64,000 nt of DNA, from contig NZ_ALAP01000032.1 of the NCBI RefSeq assembly GCF_000280905.1, positions 124,001-188,000 on the forward strand, in the 5' to 3' direction. The position numbers and the translations under genes were made by a program. Positions 25,642 through 34,424 of the stretch are shown here, piece by piece (the first letter of the stretch is position 1; each line of letters opens with the position of its first letter). The notes under the pieces were generated by a model, which saw only the letters and a list, made by a program, of their open reading frames with translations, ran no database searches and had not been told where the DNA came from. This DNA is from Streptomyces sp. AA1529 (GTDB lineage: Bacteria; Actinomycetota; Actinomycetes; Streptomycetales; Streptomycetaceae).

Positions 25642-26606
25642 CCGCCGTGGCCACACCCCCGCCCGCCGGCCCCGCGCCCGGTGCGGCGCCGGGCACCGGC
25701 CAGGAGCCCGGCACCGCGGACTCCGCGGCCGGCGGACGACGGCCGCGGCGCGGACTGACCCCCTACTGGCTGCTGCTGCCCGCCGGGCTCTGGCTCGCGG
25801 TCTTCTTCGTCGCCCCGCTCTTCTACCAGGCGTCCACCTCGGTGCAGAGCGGCTCGCTGGAGGAGGGCTTCCGCGTCACCTGGCAGTTCTCGAACTACAC
25901 CGACGCGCTGGGCACCTACGGCGAACACTTCCTCCGCTCGTTCGGCTACGCGGCCGTCGCGACGGCACTGTGCCTGCTCATCGGCTATCCGCTGGCGTAC
26001 ATGATCGCCCTCCGGGCCGGGCGCTGGCGCAACCTGCTGCTGGTCCTGGTGATCGCCCCGTTCTTCACCAGCTTCCTCATCCGCACCCTGGCCTGGAAGA
26101 CGATCCTCTCCGACGGCGGCCCCGTCGTGTCCGTCCTGAGCTCCCTGCACATCCTGGACGTGACCGGCTGGCTGGGACTGACCGGTGCCGACCGCGTCCT
26201 GGCCACCCCGCTGGCCGTGGTCTGCGGACTGACGTACAACTTCCTGCCCTTCATGATCCTGCCGCTCTACAGCTCCCTGGAGCGGATGGACACCTCGCTG
26301 CTCGAAGCGGCCCGGGACCTGTACGCCACACCGTCGACGACGTTCCGGAAGGTGACCTTCCCGCTCTCTCTTCCCGGGGTGGTCGCGGGCACGCTGCTCA
26401 CCTTCATCCCGGCGTCCGGCGACTACATCAACGCCCAGCTCCTCGGCTCGCCCAACGAGCAGATGGTGGGCAACGCCATCCAGAAGCAGTTCCTGAACGT
26501 TCTCGACTACCCGACGGCGGCAGCGATGTCCTTCATCCTGATGGCGCTCATCCTGATCATGGTCAGCGGCTATCTGCGCAAGGCGGGGACGGAGGAACTG
26601 GTCTGA
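25638..26606 (+). CDS. potB: Polyamine ABC transporter permease, first subunit
   Basis: Membrane subunit of 322 residues with six or so spans and a MetI-type EAA loop, EAARDLYATPSTTFRKV. A hydrophilic Pro/Ala-rich stretch of about 40 residues precedes the first span. The GTG at 25638 overlaps the ATPase stop (GTGA), and its own stop overlaps the next ATG, a coupled potABC array. Confidence 0.94.
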   Translation: MTAVATPPPAGPAPGAAPGTGQEPGTADSAAGGRRPRRGLTPYWLLLPAGLWLAVFFVAPLFYQASTSVQSGSLEEGFRVTWQFSNYTDALGTYGEHFLRSFGYAAVATALCLLIGYPLAYMIALRAGRWRNLLLVLVIAPFFTSFLIRTLAWKTILSDGGPVVSVLSSLHILDVTGWLGLTGADRVLATPLAVVCGLTYNFLPFMILPLYSSLERMDTSLLEAARDLYATPSTTFRKVTFPLSLPGVVAGTLLTFIPASGDYINAQLLGSPNEQMVGNAIQKQFLNVLDYPTAAAMSFILMALILIMVSGYLRKAGTEELV

Positions 26607-27472
26607 TGACCCCGACTCCGCCCCCGACCGCCCCGACCGCGGCTGCGCGTGCCGCGGCCCGTCCCGGGCCGTTCGCGGCAGCACTGCGGCTGCTGCGCCG
26701 GAACGCCGTCGTCCTGGTGGGATGCGCGGCCCTGGCCTGTCTGCTGGTGCCCAACCTGGTCGTCCTGCTGTTCTCCTTCAACAAGCCGGCCGGCCGCTTC
26801 AACTACACCTGGCGCACCTTCTCCACCGATGCCTGGACCGACCCGTGCAGCGTCGCCGGGATGTGCGACGCGCTCGGACTCAGCCTGCAGATCGCGGCGC
26901 TGGCCACCCTGATCGCCACGGCCTTCGGCACGTTCGCCGCCTTCGCGCTGGCGCGCTACCGCTTCCGGGGCAAGAGCACCACCAACGCACTGATCTTCCT
27001 GCCGATGGCCATGCCCGAAGTCGTGATGGGCGCCTCCCTCGGCACCCTCTTCCTCAACACCCGCGTCGAGTTCGGGTTCATGACGATTCTGATCGCGCAT
27101 GTCATGTTCTGCCTGAGCTTCGTCGTGGTCGCCGTCAAGGCCCGGGTGATGAGCATGGATCCCCGCCTGGAGGAGGCCGCCCGCGACCTCTACGCGGGCC
27201 CCTTCCAGACGTTCTGGCGCGTCACCCTGCCGCTCGCCGCACCGGGAATCGCCTCCGGCGCCATGCTCAGCTTCGCCCTCTCGTTCGACGACTTCATCAT
27301 CACCCAGTTCAACGCGGGTCCCTCGACGGTCACTTTCCCCATGTTCGTCTGGGGCGCGGCACAGCGCGGCGTCCCCGTGCAGGTCAACGTGATCGGCTCG
27401 GCGATGTTCGGGCTGGCGCTGGTGATCGTGCTGGCAGGGCAGCTCGCGGCCAACCGCCGCGGGAAGCCGTGA
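26606..27472 (+). CDS. potC: Polyamine ABC transporter permease, second subunit
   Basis: Second membrane subunit, 288 residues, with the EAA loop EEAARDLYAGPFQTFWRV and the C-terminal SFDDFIITQFNAG typical of PotC/PotI. The ATG at 26606 shares its A with the potB stop. It completes the importer; the PuuB-like oxidase follows after 200 bases. Confidence 0.94.
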   Translation: MTPTPPPTAPTAAARAAARPGPFAAALRLLRRNAVVLVGCAALACLLVPNLVVLLFSFNKPAGRFNYTWRTFSTDAWTDPCSVAGMCDALGLSLQIAALATLIATAFGTFAAFALARYRFRGKSTTNALIFLPMAMPEVVMGASLGTLFLNTRVEFGFMTILIAHVMFCLSFVVVAVKARVMSMDPRLEEAARDLYAGPFQTFWRVTLPLAAPGIASGAMLSFALSFDDFIITQFNAGPSTVTFPMFVWGAAQRGVPVQVNVIGSAMFGLALVIVLAGQLAANRRGKP

Positions 27473-27630
27473 GGATCGCCTCCCGGTGCACCGCGCGCAG
27501 CCGGCCCCGGCACCCCGGTCGGCACCCTGTCCGGCGGCGCCGGACCTACGACGCGGCACCGCCCCCGGGCGTACGACGCGGCGCCGCCCCTGGCGCGCGC
27601 CGCGCGGAGCCGCCAGGAAGAAGGACGACC

Positions 27631-27678
27631 ATGAACGACCCCGGGACCGCACACCTGAGTACGACGAGGAGTCGATGA
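27631..27678 (+). CDS. Upstream mini-ORF (15 codons) coupled to the PuuB-like gene
   Basis: ATG at 27631 with AAGGA about 8 bases upstream encodes MNDPGTAHLSTTRSR and ends at a TGA that overlaps the next gene's ATG (ATGA at 27675-27678). It may be a translated leader that couples or tunes translation of the oxidase. Coding status is unproven; no conserved protein is recognised. Confidence 0.4.
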   Translation: MNDPGTAHLSTTRSR

Positions 27679-29105
27679 CCGTGAGTGACGCCGTGGCCTC
27701 TTCTACTGCTCTCCGCTCCCTCGCCGACGCCCTGCCCACCCCCTTCTGGCTGGACGACCCGGCCCACCGCCCCGAGCGCCGCCCGGCACTCGTCGGCGAC
27801 GAGCACTGCGACCTGCTGGTGGTCGGAGGCGGCTACAGCGGCCTGTGGACCGCGCTGCTCGCCAAGGAACGGAACCCCGCCCGCGACGTGGTGCTCGTGG
27901 AGAGCGAGGAGGTCGGCTGGGCCGCCTCCGGACGCAACGGCGGCTTCTGCGCCGCCTCGCTCACCCACGGTTTCGGCAACGGCCTCGCCCGCTGGCCCGA
28001 GGAGATCGCCGAACTCGAACGGCTGGGCCGGCGCAACCTGGACGCCATCCAGGAAGCCGTCTCCCGCTACGCCATCGACTGCGACTTCGAGCGCACCGGC
28101 GAAATCGCCCTGGCCACCGAGCCCCACCAGGTCGCCGAACTGGAGGAATGGGCGCAGCAGGCCGAGGCGCTCGGCGTGGGCGACGGGCTGACCCTGCTCG
28201 GCCGGGACGCGGTGCGCGCCGAAGCCGACTCGCCGACCTTCCTGGCCGGACTCTGGGACCGCACCGGAGTCGCCATGGTCAACCCCGCCCGCCTCGCCTG
28301 GGGCCTCAAGCGCGCCTGCGAACAGGCCGGCGTCCGCATCCACGAGCACACCCCCGCGACCCGGCTGGACACCCGCGGCGCCGAGATCGCCGTCGGCACT
28401 CCCTACGGCCGGGTGCACGCCCGCAGCGTCGCCCTGGGCACCAACGCCTTCCCCTCGCTGCTGCGCCGGGTGCGGCCCTACATCGCCCCCGTCTACGACT
28501 ACGCGCTGATGACCGAACCGCTTGACGAGGAGCAGCGGGCGGCGGTCAACTGGCACAACCGCCAGGGCCTCAGCGACAGCGCCAACCACTTCCACTACTT
28601 CCGCATCACCACGGACCACCGCATCCTGTGGGGCGGCTACGACGTCCTCTACCACTACGGCAGCCGGATCTCCCGCGACTACCACCAGCGCCCCGAGACC
28701 TTCGCCAAGCTCGCCCGGCACTTCTTCCGCTGCTTCCCGCAGCTCGAGGGACTGCGCTTCACCCACAGCTGGGGCGGCGTCATCGACACCTGCTCGCGCT
28801 TCTCCCCGTTCTTCGGCACCGCCGCCGACGGCCGCGTCGGCTACGCCGCGGGCTTCACCGGGCTCGGCGTCGGTGCCACCCGGTTCGGTGCCGAGGTCGT
28901 GCTCGACCTGCTCGCGGGCGAGCCCACCGAGCGCACCGCGCTGCGGATGGTGCGCAAGAAGCCGCTCCCGTTCCCGCCGGAGCCGGTCCGCTGGGCCGGG
29001 ATCGGCCTCACCCAGTGGTCGCTGGCCCGCTCCGACGCGCAGGCCGGACGCCGCAACCTGTGGCTGAAGGCCCTGGACAAGGTGGGCATGGGTTTCGACA
29101 GCTGA
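27675..29105 (+). CDS. puuB: FAD-dependent oxidoreductase, PuuB-like
   Basis: DAO-family flavoenzyme of 476 residues, probably oxidising gamma-glutamylputrescine or another amine to the aldehyde with release of ammonia or methylamine. The Rossmann FAD motif VVGGGYSGLWTALLAKE is at about residues 47-63. WAASGRNGGFC is the family's second FAD motif, and the C-terminal FTGLGVGATRFGAEVV closes the FAD site. The ATG at 27675 has GAGGAG 4-5 bases upstream. Its place after a polyamine importer supports the polyamine role; the matching glutamyl-polyamine ligase is not in the window. Confidence 0.88.
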   Translation: MTVSDAVASSTALRSLADALPTPFWLDDPAHRPERRPALVGDEHCDLLVVGGGYSGLWTALLAKERNPARDVVLVESEEVGWAASGRNGGFCAASLTHGFGNGLARWPEEIAELERLGRRNLDAIQEAVSRYAIDCDFERTGEIALATEPHQVAELEEWAQQAEALGVGDGLTLLGRDAVRAEADSPTFLAGLWDRTGVAMVNPARLAWGLKRACEQAGVRIHEHTPATRLDTRGAEIAVGTPYGRVHARSVALGTNAFPSLLRRVRPYIAPVYDYALMTEPLDEEQRAAVNWHNRQGLSDSANHFHYFRITTDHRILWGGYDVLYHYGSRISRDYHQRPETFAKLARHFFRCFPQLEGLRFTHSWGGVIDTCSRFSPFFGTAADGRVGYAAGFTGLGVGATRFGAEVVLDLLAGEPTERTALRMVRKKPLPFPPEPVRWAGIGLTQWSLARSDAQAGRRNLWLKALDKVGMGFDS

Positions 29106-29110
29106 CGGTA

Positions 29111-29219
29111 CCGCCGGCGTCTCCGGCGGGAGGGCGCCCGCCGTGCCTCAGCCCCCGGCCGGCGGCGCCCGGCGGGCCCGTGGCGGGTTCCGGCCGCACG
29201 GCACCCTGCTGCCGTGCGG
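29111..29219. terminator. Stem-loops between convergent puuB-like and PAP2 genes
   Basis: 29111-29117 pairs with 29123-29129 (7 bp), next to the oxidase stop. 29194-29203 pairs with 29210-29219 (10 bp, 6-nt loop), directly after the PAP2 gene's stop on the other strand. They probably end the two converging units. Confidence 0.65.
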
Positions 29220-29969
29220 TCACGGCCCGCCGGAGCGTGGCAGGCGGGCGCCGAGCCCCGGCCGGTGTGCGGCCACGAAGGCCCCACACAGCAGCAACAC
29301 GCTCAGACACCAGCCCGCCAGCACGTCCAGCGGCCAGTGGTACCCCCGCCACACCAGCCCGAGCCCGTTCCCGACCACCAGGGCGACGACCAGCGTCCCC
29401 GCCGCTCGGCGCGCCGCGGGGGAGAGTCCGCCGCTCAGCACGAGCAGCGCGCCGCCGCACACCGCCGCCGTGGTGGCGGCGTGCCCGGACGGATAGAAGC
29501 CCCCACCGCCGGACGGGCCGGCGCGGTCCGTCCACATCTTCAGGCCCAGCACCAGGGGAACCATCAGCGCCACGGCTGCCCCGTAGCACACCACCGGCCA
29601 CCACCGGCGACCCCTCGAACGCAGCAGCGACAGCACCATCGCGGCGGCGAGCAGCGGCAACGCCACCTCCGGATTGCCCAGATCCGCGAGCGCCTCGGCC
29701 GGCATCCGCGGGGGCGCCGCCCGGCGCACGGCCGCGCCCAGCTCCTCGTCCCGGCCGACCAGCGCACCCTTCACCAACACCTGCCAGGTGCCCAGAAGCA
29801 GCACGAGAGCGCACAGGCCGCAGGCGGATACCAGCAGCGGCCGACGGCGGTGCGATGCTCCGGAGCCCGGAGGAGGCGTGAGCGTGGCCGGCCGCCCGGG
29901 AACCGGGGGGACAGCTCCAGGGCGGCCGTGTCGACCGGGTTCCCGCCGGTCCCGGGGGGTGTGGGACAA
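29220..29969 (-). CDS. PAP2-family membrane phosphatase
   Basis: Integral-membrane acid-phosphatase-type enzyme of 249 residues, which would dephosphorylate a lipid phosphate or prenyl pyrophosphate. The catalytic core PSGHAATTA (second motif) and WRGYHWPLDVLAG (third motif, SRxxxxxHxxxD variant) are present. The first motif is KMWTDRAGP, a departure from KxxxxxxRP in spacing. About five membrane segments follow a proline-rich N-terminus. Single-gene unit; substrate unknown. Confidence 0.85.
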   Translation of the reverse strand: MSHTPRDRREPGRHGRPGAVPPVPGRPATLTPPPGSGASHRRRPLLVSACGLCALVLLLGTWQVLVKGALVGRDEELGAAVRRAAPPRMPAEALADLGNPEVALPLLAAAMVLSLLRSRGRRWWPVVCYGAAVALMVPLVLGLKMWTDRAGPSGGGGFYPSGHAATTAAVCGGALLVLSGGLSPAARRAAGTLVVALVVGNGLGLVWRGYHWPLDVLAGWCLSVLLLCGAFVAAHRPGLGARLPRSGGP

Positions 29970-30406
29970 GCGGCTATCCGATCGGTGAGGAACGTGCGCG
30001 AGGGCACGACCGGGCCTGTCTTGGGGAGCGCCCGGCTCGGACCGGGGGCCCGGAGGTGGCCCTCCGCGCCGCCCGGCGACTCAAGAAACCGTACGGCAGC
30101 GGCCCGGGCCCCGACAGGCGCATTACGCACCGGACATCGGCCCCGCACACATTCTTCACCGCTGCTGCTCCCCTGCTGGTCACCGCCCGCTGGGGCGGTA
30201 CGCGGCGCCGGTGAGCGCGCGTCCCGACCACGCTACCGGCCCCGGACGCGGCCGGAGGGAGGACCGGCCGCCCGGACGACCGGTCCTCCCGTCCCCCTGC
30301 GCGGCCGCGCGCCGCGCACCACCCCGCCGAACCGCCGCGAGCCGTCGGCCGGGGGGGAAGACCGGCCGACGGCTCGCTCGACAGGGCTCGGCGAGCCCCC
30401 GGGCCC
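29970..30406. other. Intergenic region upstream of PAP2 and downstream of gabT
   Basis: About 440 bases without a supportable gene. The right half carries the gabT terminators; the left part must contain the leftward PAP2 promoter, which could not be pinned down. Confidence 0.4.
30257..30375 (-). terminator. Two stem-loops downstream of gabT
   Basis: 30339-30352 pairs perfectly with 30362-30375 (14 bp, 9-nt loop), and 30257-30267 pairs with 30280-30290 (11 bp, 12-nt loop). They stand one after the other downstream of leftward gabT. Confidence 0.8.
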
Positions 30407-31765
30407 TCACAGCCCGGCGACCGCCTCCTCCAGGACGTCGAGACCCTCGTTGAGCAGGTCCTCGCCGATGACCAGCGGCGGCAGGAAGCGCACGACGTTG
30501 CCGTAGGTGCCGGTCGTCAGGACGAGCAGGCCCTGCTGGTGGCATGCCTTCGCGAGCGCCGCGGTGGCCTCCGGGTTGGGCTCCTTGCCGCCCGGCTTCA
30601 CCAGCTCGAGGGCGAGCATGGCGCCCCGGCCGCGGACATCGCCGATGATCCCGGAACTCTCCGCCAGCTTCTCCAGCCGCGGCTTCATGATCTCCTCGAT
30701 GCGCCGCGCCTTGGCGGGGAGGTCGAGCTCGCGCATCGTCTCGATGGATCCGAGCGCGGCCGCGCACGCCACCGGGTTGCCGCCGTAGGTGCCGCCCAGC
30801 CCGCCGCTGTGCGCGGCGTCCATGATGTCGGCCCGGCCGGTGACCGCGGCCAGCGGCATACCGCCCGCGATGCCCTTCGCGGTGGTGATCAGGTCCGGCA
30901 CGAGGCCCTCGTCCTCGCAGGCGAACCACTGGCCGGTGCGACAGAAGCCGGACTGGATCTCGTCCGCGACGAAGACGATGCCGTTGTCCCGCGCGAACTG
31001 CTGGATGCGCGGCAGGAAGCCCTTCGCCGGGACGATGAAGCCGCCCTCGCCCAGCACCGGTTCGATGATGATCGCGGCGACGTTGTCGGGGCCGATCTGC
31101 TTGGTGATCTGGTCGATCGCCTGGGCCGCGGCCTCCTCGGCGCAGTTCTCCGGGCCGGTCAGCCAGCGGTAGGGGTAGGCGACCGGGACGCGGTAGACCT
31201 CGGGCGCGAACGGGCCGAAGCTGTGCTTGTACGGCATGTTCTTCGAGGTGAGCGCCATCGTCAGGTTGGTGCGGCCGTGGTAGCCGTGGTCGAACACCAC
31301 GACGGCCTGGCGGCCGGTGTGCGCGCGGGCGATCTTGACAGCGTTCTCCACCGCCTCGGCGCCGGAGTTGAACAGCGCGCTCTTCTTGGCGTGGTCGCCC
31401 GGGGTGACCGCGGCCAGCTCCTCGCAGACCCGCACATAGGGCTCGTAGGGAACGACCATCGCGCAGGTGTGGGTGAAGTCGTTGAGCTGCTCCGTCGCCC
31501 GGCGCACGACCGCCTCGGCGCTGTTGCCGACCGAGGTCACGGCGATACCGGAGCCGAAGTCGATGAAGGAGTTGCCGTCCACGTCCTCCAGGACGCCACC
31601 GCCGGCGCGGCGCGCGAAGACCGGCAGCACCGTCCCGATGCCGTTGGCGACCGAGGCCTGCTTGCGGGCCATCAGCTCCTGCGACACGGGCCCGGGGACA
31701 GCGGTGACCACACGCCGCTCCTGGGGGAGGGAAGGCCCTCCGGACAGTTCCGTCTTTCCGGTCAT
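30407..31765 (-). CDS. gabT: 4-aminobutyrate aminotransferase
   Basis: PLP enzyme of 452 residues converting GABA and 2-oxoglutarate to succinic semialdehyde and glutamate. The PLP-lysine motif TTAKGIAGGMPLAAV, VADEIQSGFCRTG and the phosphate-binding NSGAEAVENAVK are intact. The ATG at 31765 has GAGGAG about 7 bases upstream. It supplies the substrate for the GabD-like dehydrogenase at 36799 and takes up the GABA made by the two aminobutyraldehyde dehydrogenases. Confidence 0.95.
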   Translation of the reverse strand: MTGKTELSGGPSLPQERRVVTAVPGPVSQELMARKQASVANGIGTVLPVFARRAGGGVLEDVDGNSFIDFGSGIAVTSVGNSAEAVVRRATEQLNDFTHTCAMVVPYEPYVRVCEELAAVTPGDHAKKSALFNSGAEAVENAVKIARAHTGRQAVVVFDHGYHGRTNLTMALTSKNMPYKHSFGPFAPEVYRVPVAYPYRWLTGPENCAEEAAAQAIDQITKQIGPDNVAAIIIEPVLGEGGFIVPAKGFLPRIQQFARDNGIVFVADEIQSGFCRTGQWFACEDEGLVPDLITTAKGIAGGMPLAAVTGRADIMDAAHSGGLGGTYGGNPVACAAALGSIETMRELDLPAKARRIEEIMKPRLEKLAESSGIIGDVRGRGAMLALELVKPGGKEPNPEATAALAKACHQQGLLVLTTGTYGNVVRFLPPLVIGEDLLNEGLDVLEEAVAGL

Positions 31766-32102
31766 AGCGCACTCCTCGGGAGGAACGGGTGTCTGGCACT
31801 TCGCAGGCTAGGGGCACGCGGACGGAGGACACATGCACCGCTCCGGAGAAGTGCGGACCGCGTGTTGGCCACGACGGACATAGGTGCGCGGGTGGCGGCA
31901 CGCCCGCCCGCGCTCGGCCCCCTCCGCCGGGTGCCGGCGCCCGCCCTGCCCGGCCGCCCGCGGCCAGGTGTGGGCCCCGGCCCCGGCGATCCCGCCGACA
32001 GGCCGGGCCAACTGACATGGTCAGCCGCTAGATTGGGGGGCAGGAGGGCGCCGGTCGCGTACCGGACCGGCGCGTCGGGGCGTCAGGGAGCTGAGGCAGC
32101 AC
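31766..32102. other. Divergent intergenic region, gabT / TraG-like gene
   Basis: About 340 bases with no supportable gene. It should contain divergent promoters. A -10-like TAGATT lies at 32029-32034 facing right, but without a good -35. Confidence 0.35.
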
Positions 32103-34352
32103 ATGGACATGGGGCTTCCCCACCGGAAGCAGGGCACGGGCAGCACACACCACACTGCCCCCACCCCCACCGGCCACCCCGCGGTCCCACCCCAACCGTC
32201 CGCGCCCCCCGCGGCCCCGGACCCGAGCGCCGCCCCCCTGGCCTCCGGAGTGGAGGCGGGCCCGCCACCCATGCCCTCCGGCGCCCCCCAGGGCGGCCCC
32301 CCGCTCGCCGACTGGCTGCGCCTGCCCCGCCCCCAGGCCGCCCCCGGCGTATGGCGCTGCGGCTACGAACAGCGCCCACCGGAAGACCCCGACCGCACCC
32401 CCGCCCGCCAACTCGTCAGCGGCGCCCTCATCTCCTTCCTCATGGGATGGCTGCTGTGGTCGCTGCTGTGGAACGGGTATCTGGGCAGCTACTGGCAGTG
32501 GCCGCTGGTCGCTCTCACTCCTGACTCGTGGCGGGAGGCCGGTGGCAACCAGGTCCTCTTCGTATGGGCTTCCTGGATCTACAACGGAGGCGTCTTCATC
32601 GGCCTCGCCTTCTTCTTCGGCCGTGTGGGCCGCTGGGACGAGTTGGCGCGGCGTGTGTGGGCGCGGCTCACCGGGCAGGGAGCACGGCGCCACGGCGGAT
32701 TCGTCCCCGACACGGCAGCGGCGCCGGGGTCTGCGCACGCCCCCGTCCCCCCACCGCACCTCGACCCCGTCCAGTGGCCGGAGCTGCGGGCCGGGGGGGC
32801 CGGGCGGGCGGCCGAGGTGCTGGCCGGGGAGCTGGACGCCGGCCGGATGACGGATGTCGACCATGCCCGGCTGGAGCGCGCGTGGCAGACCGTACGGGCG
32901 CGGCCGCAGCGGCTGGAGGCGTTCGTCGAGAGTGTGCTGGCCCAGGGCGCGGAGGCCTGCGCGCACCCGTCGGGGGCCCGGGACCTGTCGGTGCGGGCGG
33001 CCCGGCACGATCTGTCACTGCGCCAGGTCCGCATCGGGCGGGCCGCCGACTCCGAGCGCAATCCGCACGAGTACCGCGGGGCCGGTATCGCGCTGGACCC
33101 CTCGTTGCTGGGCACGTCGGCGCTGGCCGTCGGTCCGCCCGGTACCGGCAAGACGAGCAGGCTGGCCCGCCCGGTGGTGGAGTCGCTCTGTCTGCAGGCG
33201 CTGGCCGGGCAGGCGGCGGTGATCGCGGTGAGTCCGGCGGGTTCGCAGTTCGTGCGCGACGACTCCTTCGACCTCGTCATCCGGCTCGGGCACCCGGGCT
33301 CGACGCACGATCTGGATCTGTACGGCGGGACGACGGATCCGGACGAGGCCGCGGGGATGCTCGCCGAGGGCCTGGTGGGGGATCTGGCCGCCACGCTGCC
33401 GGGGGGCGACAGCCGCCGCGCCGCGACGTCGCTGGCCCAGCTCATCGGCCCGTTCGCCGCGGTGCACGGCCGGTTCCCCACCGTCCCCGAGCTGCGCGAA
33501 CTGCTGGACGGCGGTCCGGGCGCGCTCGATGCGCTGCGGGAGGCGCTGCGGGCCGGGGGACAGGGCGGGCAGCTTCGGGAGCTGGACGCCTTCGAGCGGC
33601 AGTCCGGGCGCGCGGGGGACATCGCCGCGCTGCTGGCGGACCGGATCGCGCTGCTGGACCGGCCCGCCTTCGCCGACTTCTTCCTGCCCGAGGGCAGCCC
33701 GAAGGCGGTGGGCCGGCGCCCGTTCTCGCTGCGTGCGCTGGAGCATCCATTGCGGGTCCGGGTGGACCTGCCCGAGCGGGGGCACGCGGAGGCGTCGCGG
33801 ATCCTGGCCCGGCTGCTCCTCGCGCAGTTCACGGAGTGCGCGGTGGCCCGGGGTGACCAGTCGCTCTTCGCCTGCCTGGTGCTGGACGACGCGGCGCAGA
33901 CCGTCACCCCGCAGGCGCTGCGGGGCCTGCAGCGGCTGCGCTCGGTGCACGCGGGCGTGCTGCTGACGCTGCGGGCGCTGGACGATGTGCCCGAGCCGCT
34001 CCGCGGGCCGCTGCTCGGGGCCGTGGGGTGCCGGATGGTGTGCGCGGGGGTCACACCGTGGGACGCGGAGCGGTTCGCCGAGGTGTGGGGTACCGAGTGG
34101 GTGCAGACCCGTACGGTCACCAATCGGCAGCTGGTCTCGGACGAGCCCGTCACCCGGGTCCTGCACGCGGTGCGGCGGCTGGCGACCGGCAAGCACGTGA
34201 CGGCCGAGTCGGTGACCGTGCGCAGTGAGCAGCGGGAGCGCTGGTCCGCCTCCGACCTGGCCAACGAGCTGCAGCCGGAGCACGCGGTGCTCTCGGTGAC
34301 CACGGTCCGCGGGGAACGTACGCCGCCGATCCTGACGAAGCTGGGGGAGTGA
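32103..34352 (+). CDS. Membrane-anchored TraG/VirD4-like ATPase
   Basis: Protein of 749 residues. A Pro-rich N-terminus of about 95 residues leads to two membrane segments (about 100-125 and 150-172), a cytoplasmic linker, Walker A GPPGTGKTS (about 345-353) and a Walker B-like FACLVLDDA near residue 600. After it comes LRGLQRLRSVHAGVLLTLRAL, which resembles the region after Walker B in type IV coupling proteins. The layout suits a TraG/VirD4-type pump, but no relaxase, T4SS or other conjugation gene is nearby and codon use matches the core genome. Probably a resident chromosomal ATPase of unknown role. Confidence 0.7.
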   Translation: MDMGLPHRKQGTGSTHHTAPTPTGHPAVPPQPSAPPAAPDPSAAPLASGVEAGPPPMPSGAPQGGPPLADWLRLPRPQAAPGVWRCGYEQRPPEDPDRTPARQLVSGALISFLMGWLLWSLLWNGYLGSYWQWPLVALTPDSWREAGGNQVLFVWASWIYNGGVFIGLAFFFGRVGRWDELARRVWARLTGQGARRHGGFVPDTAAAPGSAHAPVPPPHLDPVQWPELRAGGAGRAAEVLAGELDAGRMTDVDHARLERAWQTVRARPQRLEAFVESVLAQGAEACAHPSGARDLSVRAARHDLSLRQVRIGRAADSERNPHEYRGAGIALDPSLLGTSALAVGPPGTGKTSRLARPVVESLCLQALAGQAAVIAVSPAGSQFVRDDSFDLVIRLGHPGSTHDLDLYGGTTDPDEAAGMLAEGLVGDLAATLPGGDSRRAATSLAQLIGPFAAVHGRFPTVPELRELLDGGPGALDALREALRAGGQGGQLRELDAFERQSGRAGDIAALLADRIALLDRPAFADFFLPEGSPKAVGRRPFSLRALEHPLRVRVDLPERGHAEASRILARLLLAQFTECAVARGDQSLFACLVLDDAAQTVTPQALRGLQRLRSVHAGVLLTLRALDDVPEPLRGPLLGAVGCRMVCAGVTPWDAERFAEVWGTEWVQTRTVTNRQLVSDEPVTRVLHAVRRLATGKHVTAESVTVRSEQRERWSASDLANELQPEHAVLSVTTVRGERTPPILTKLGE

Positions 34353-34424
34353 TGCGCGTCCCGTTCCCGGGCCCCGCATCCGGGGGCCCGAATGGGGGCC
34401 GGCGGCTGTACCGTGAAGTGCGTT

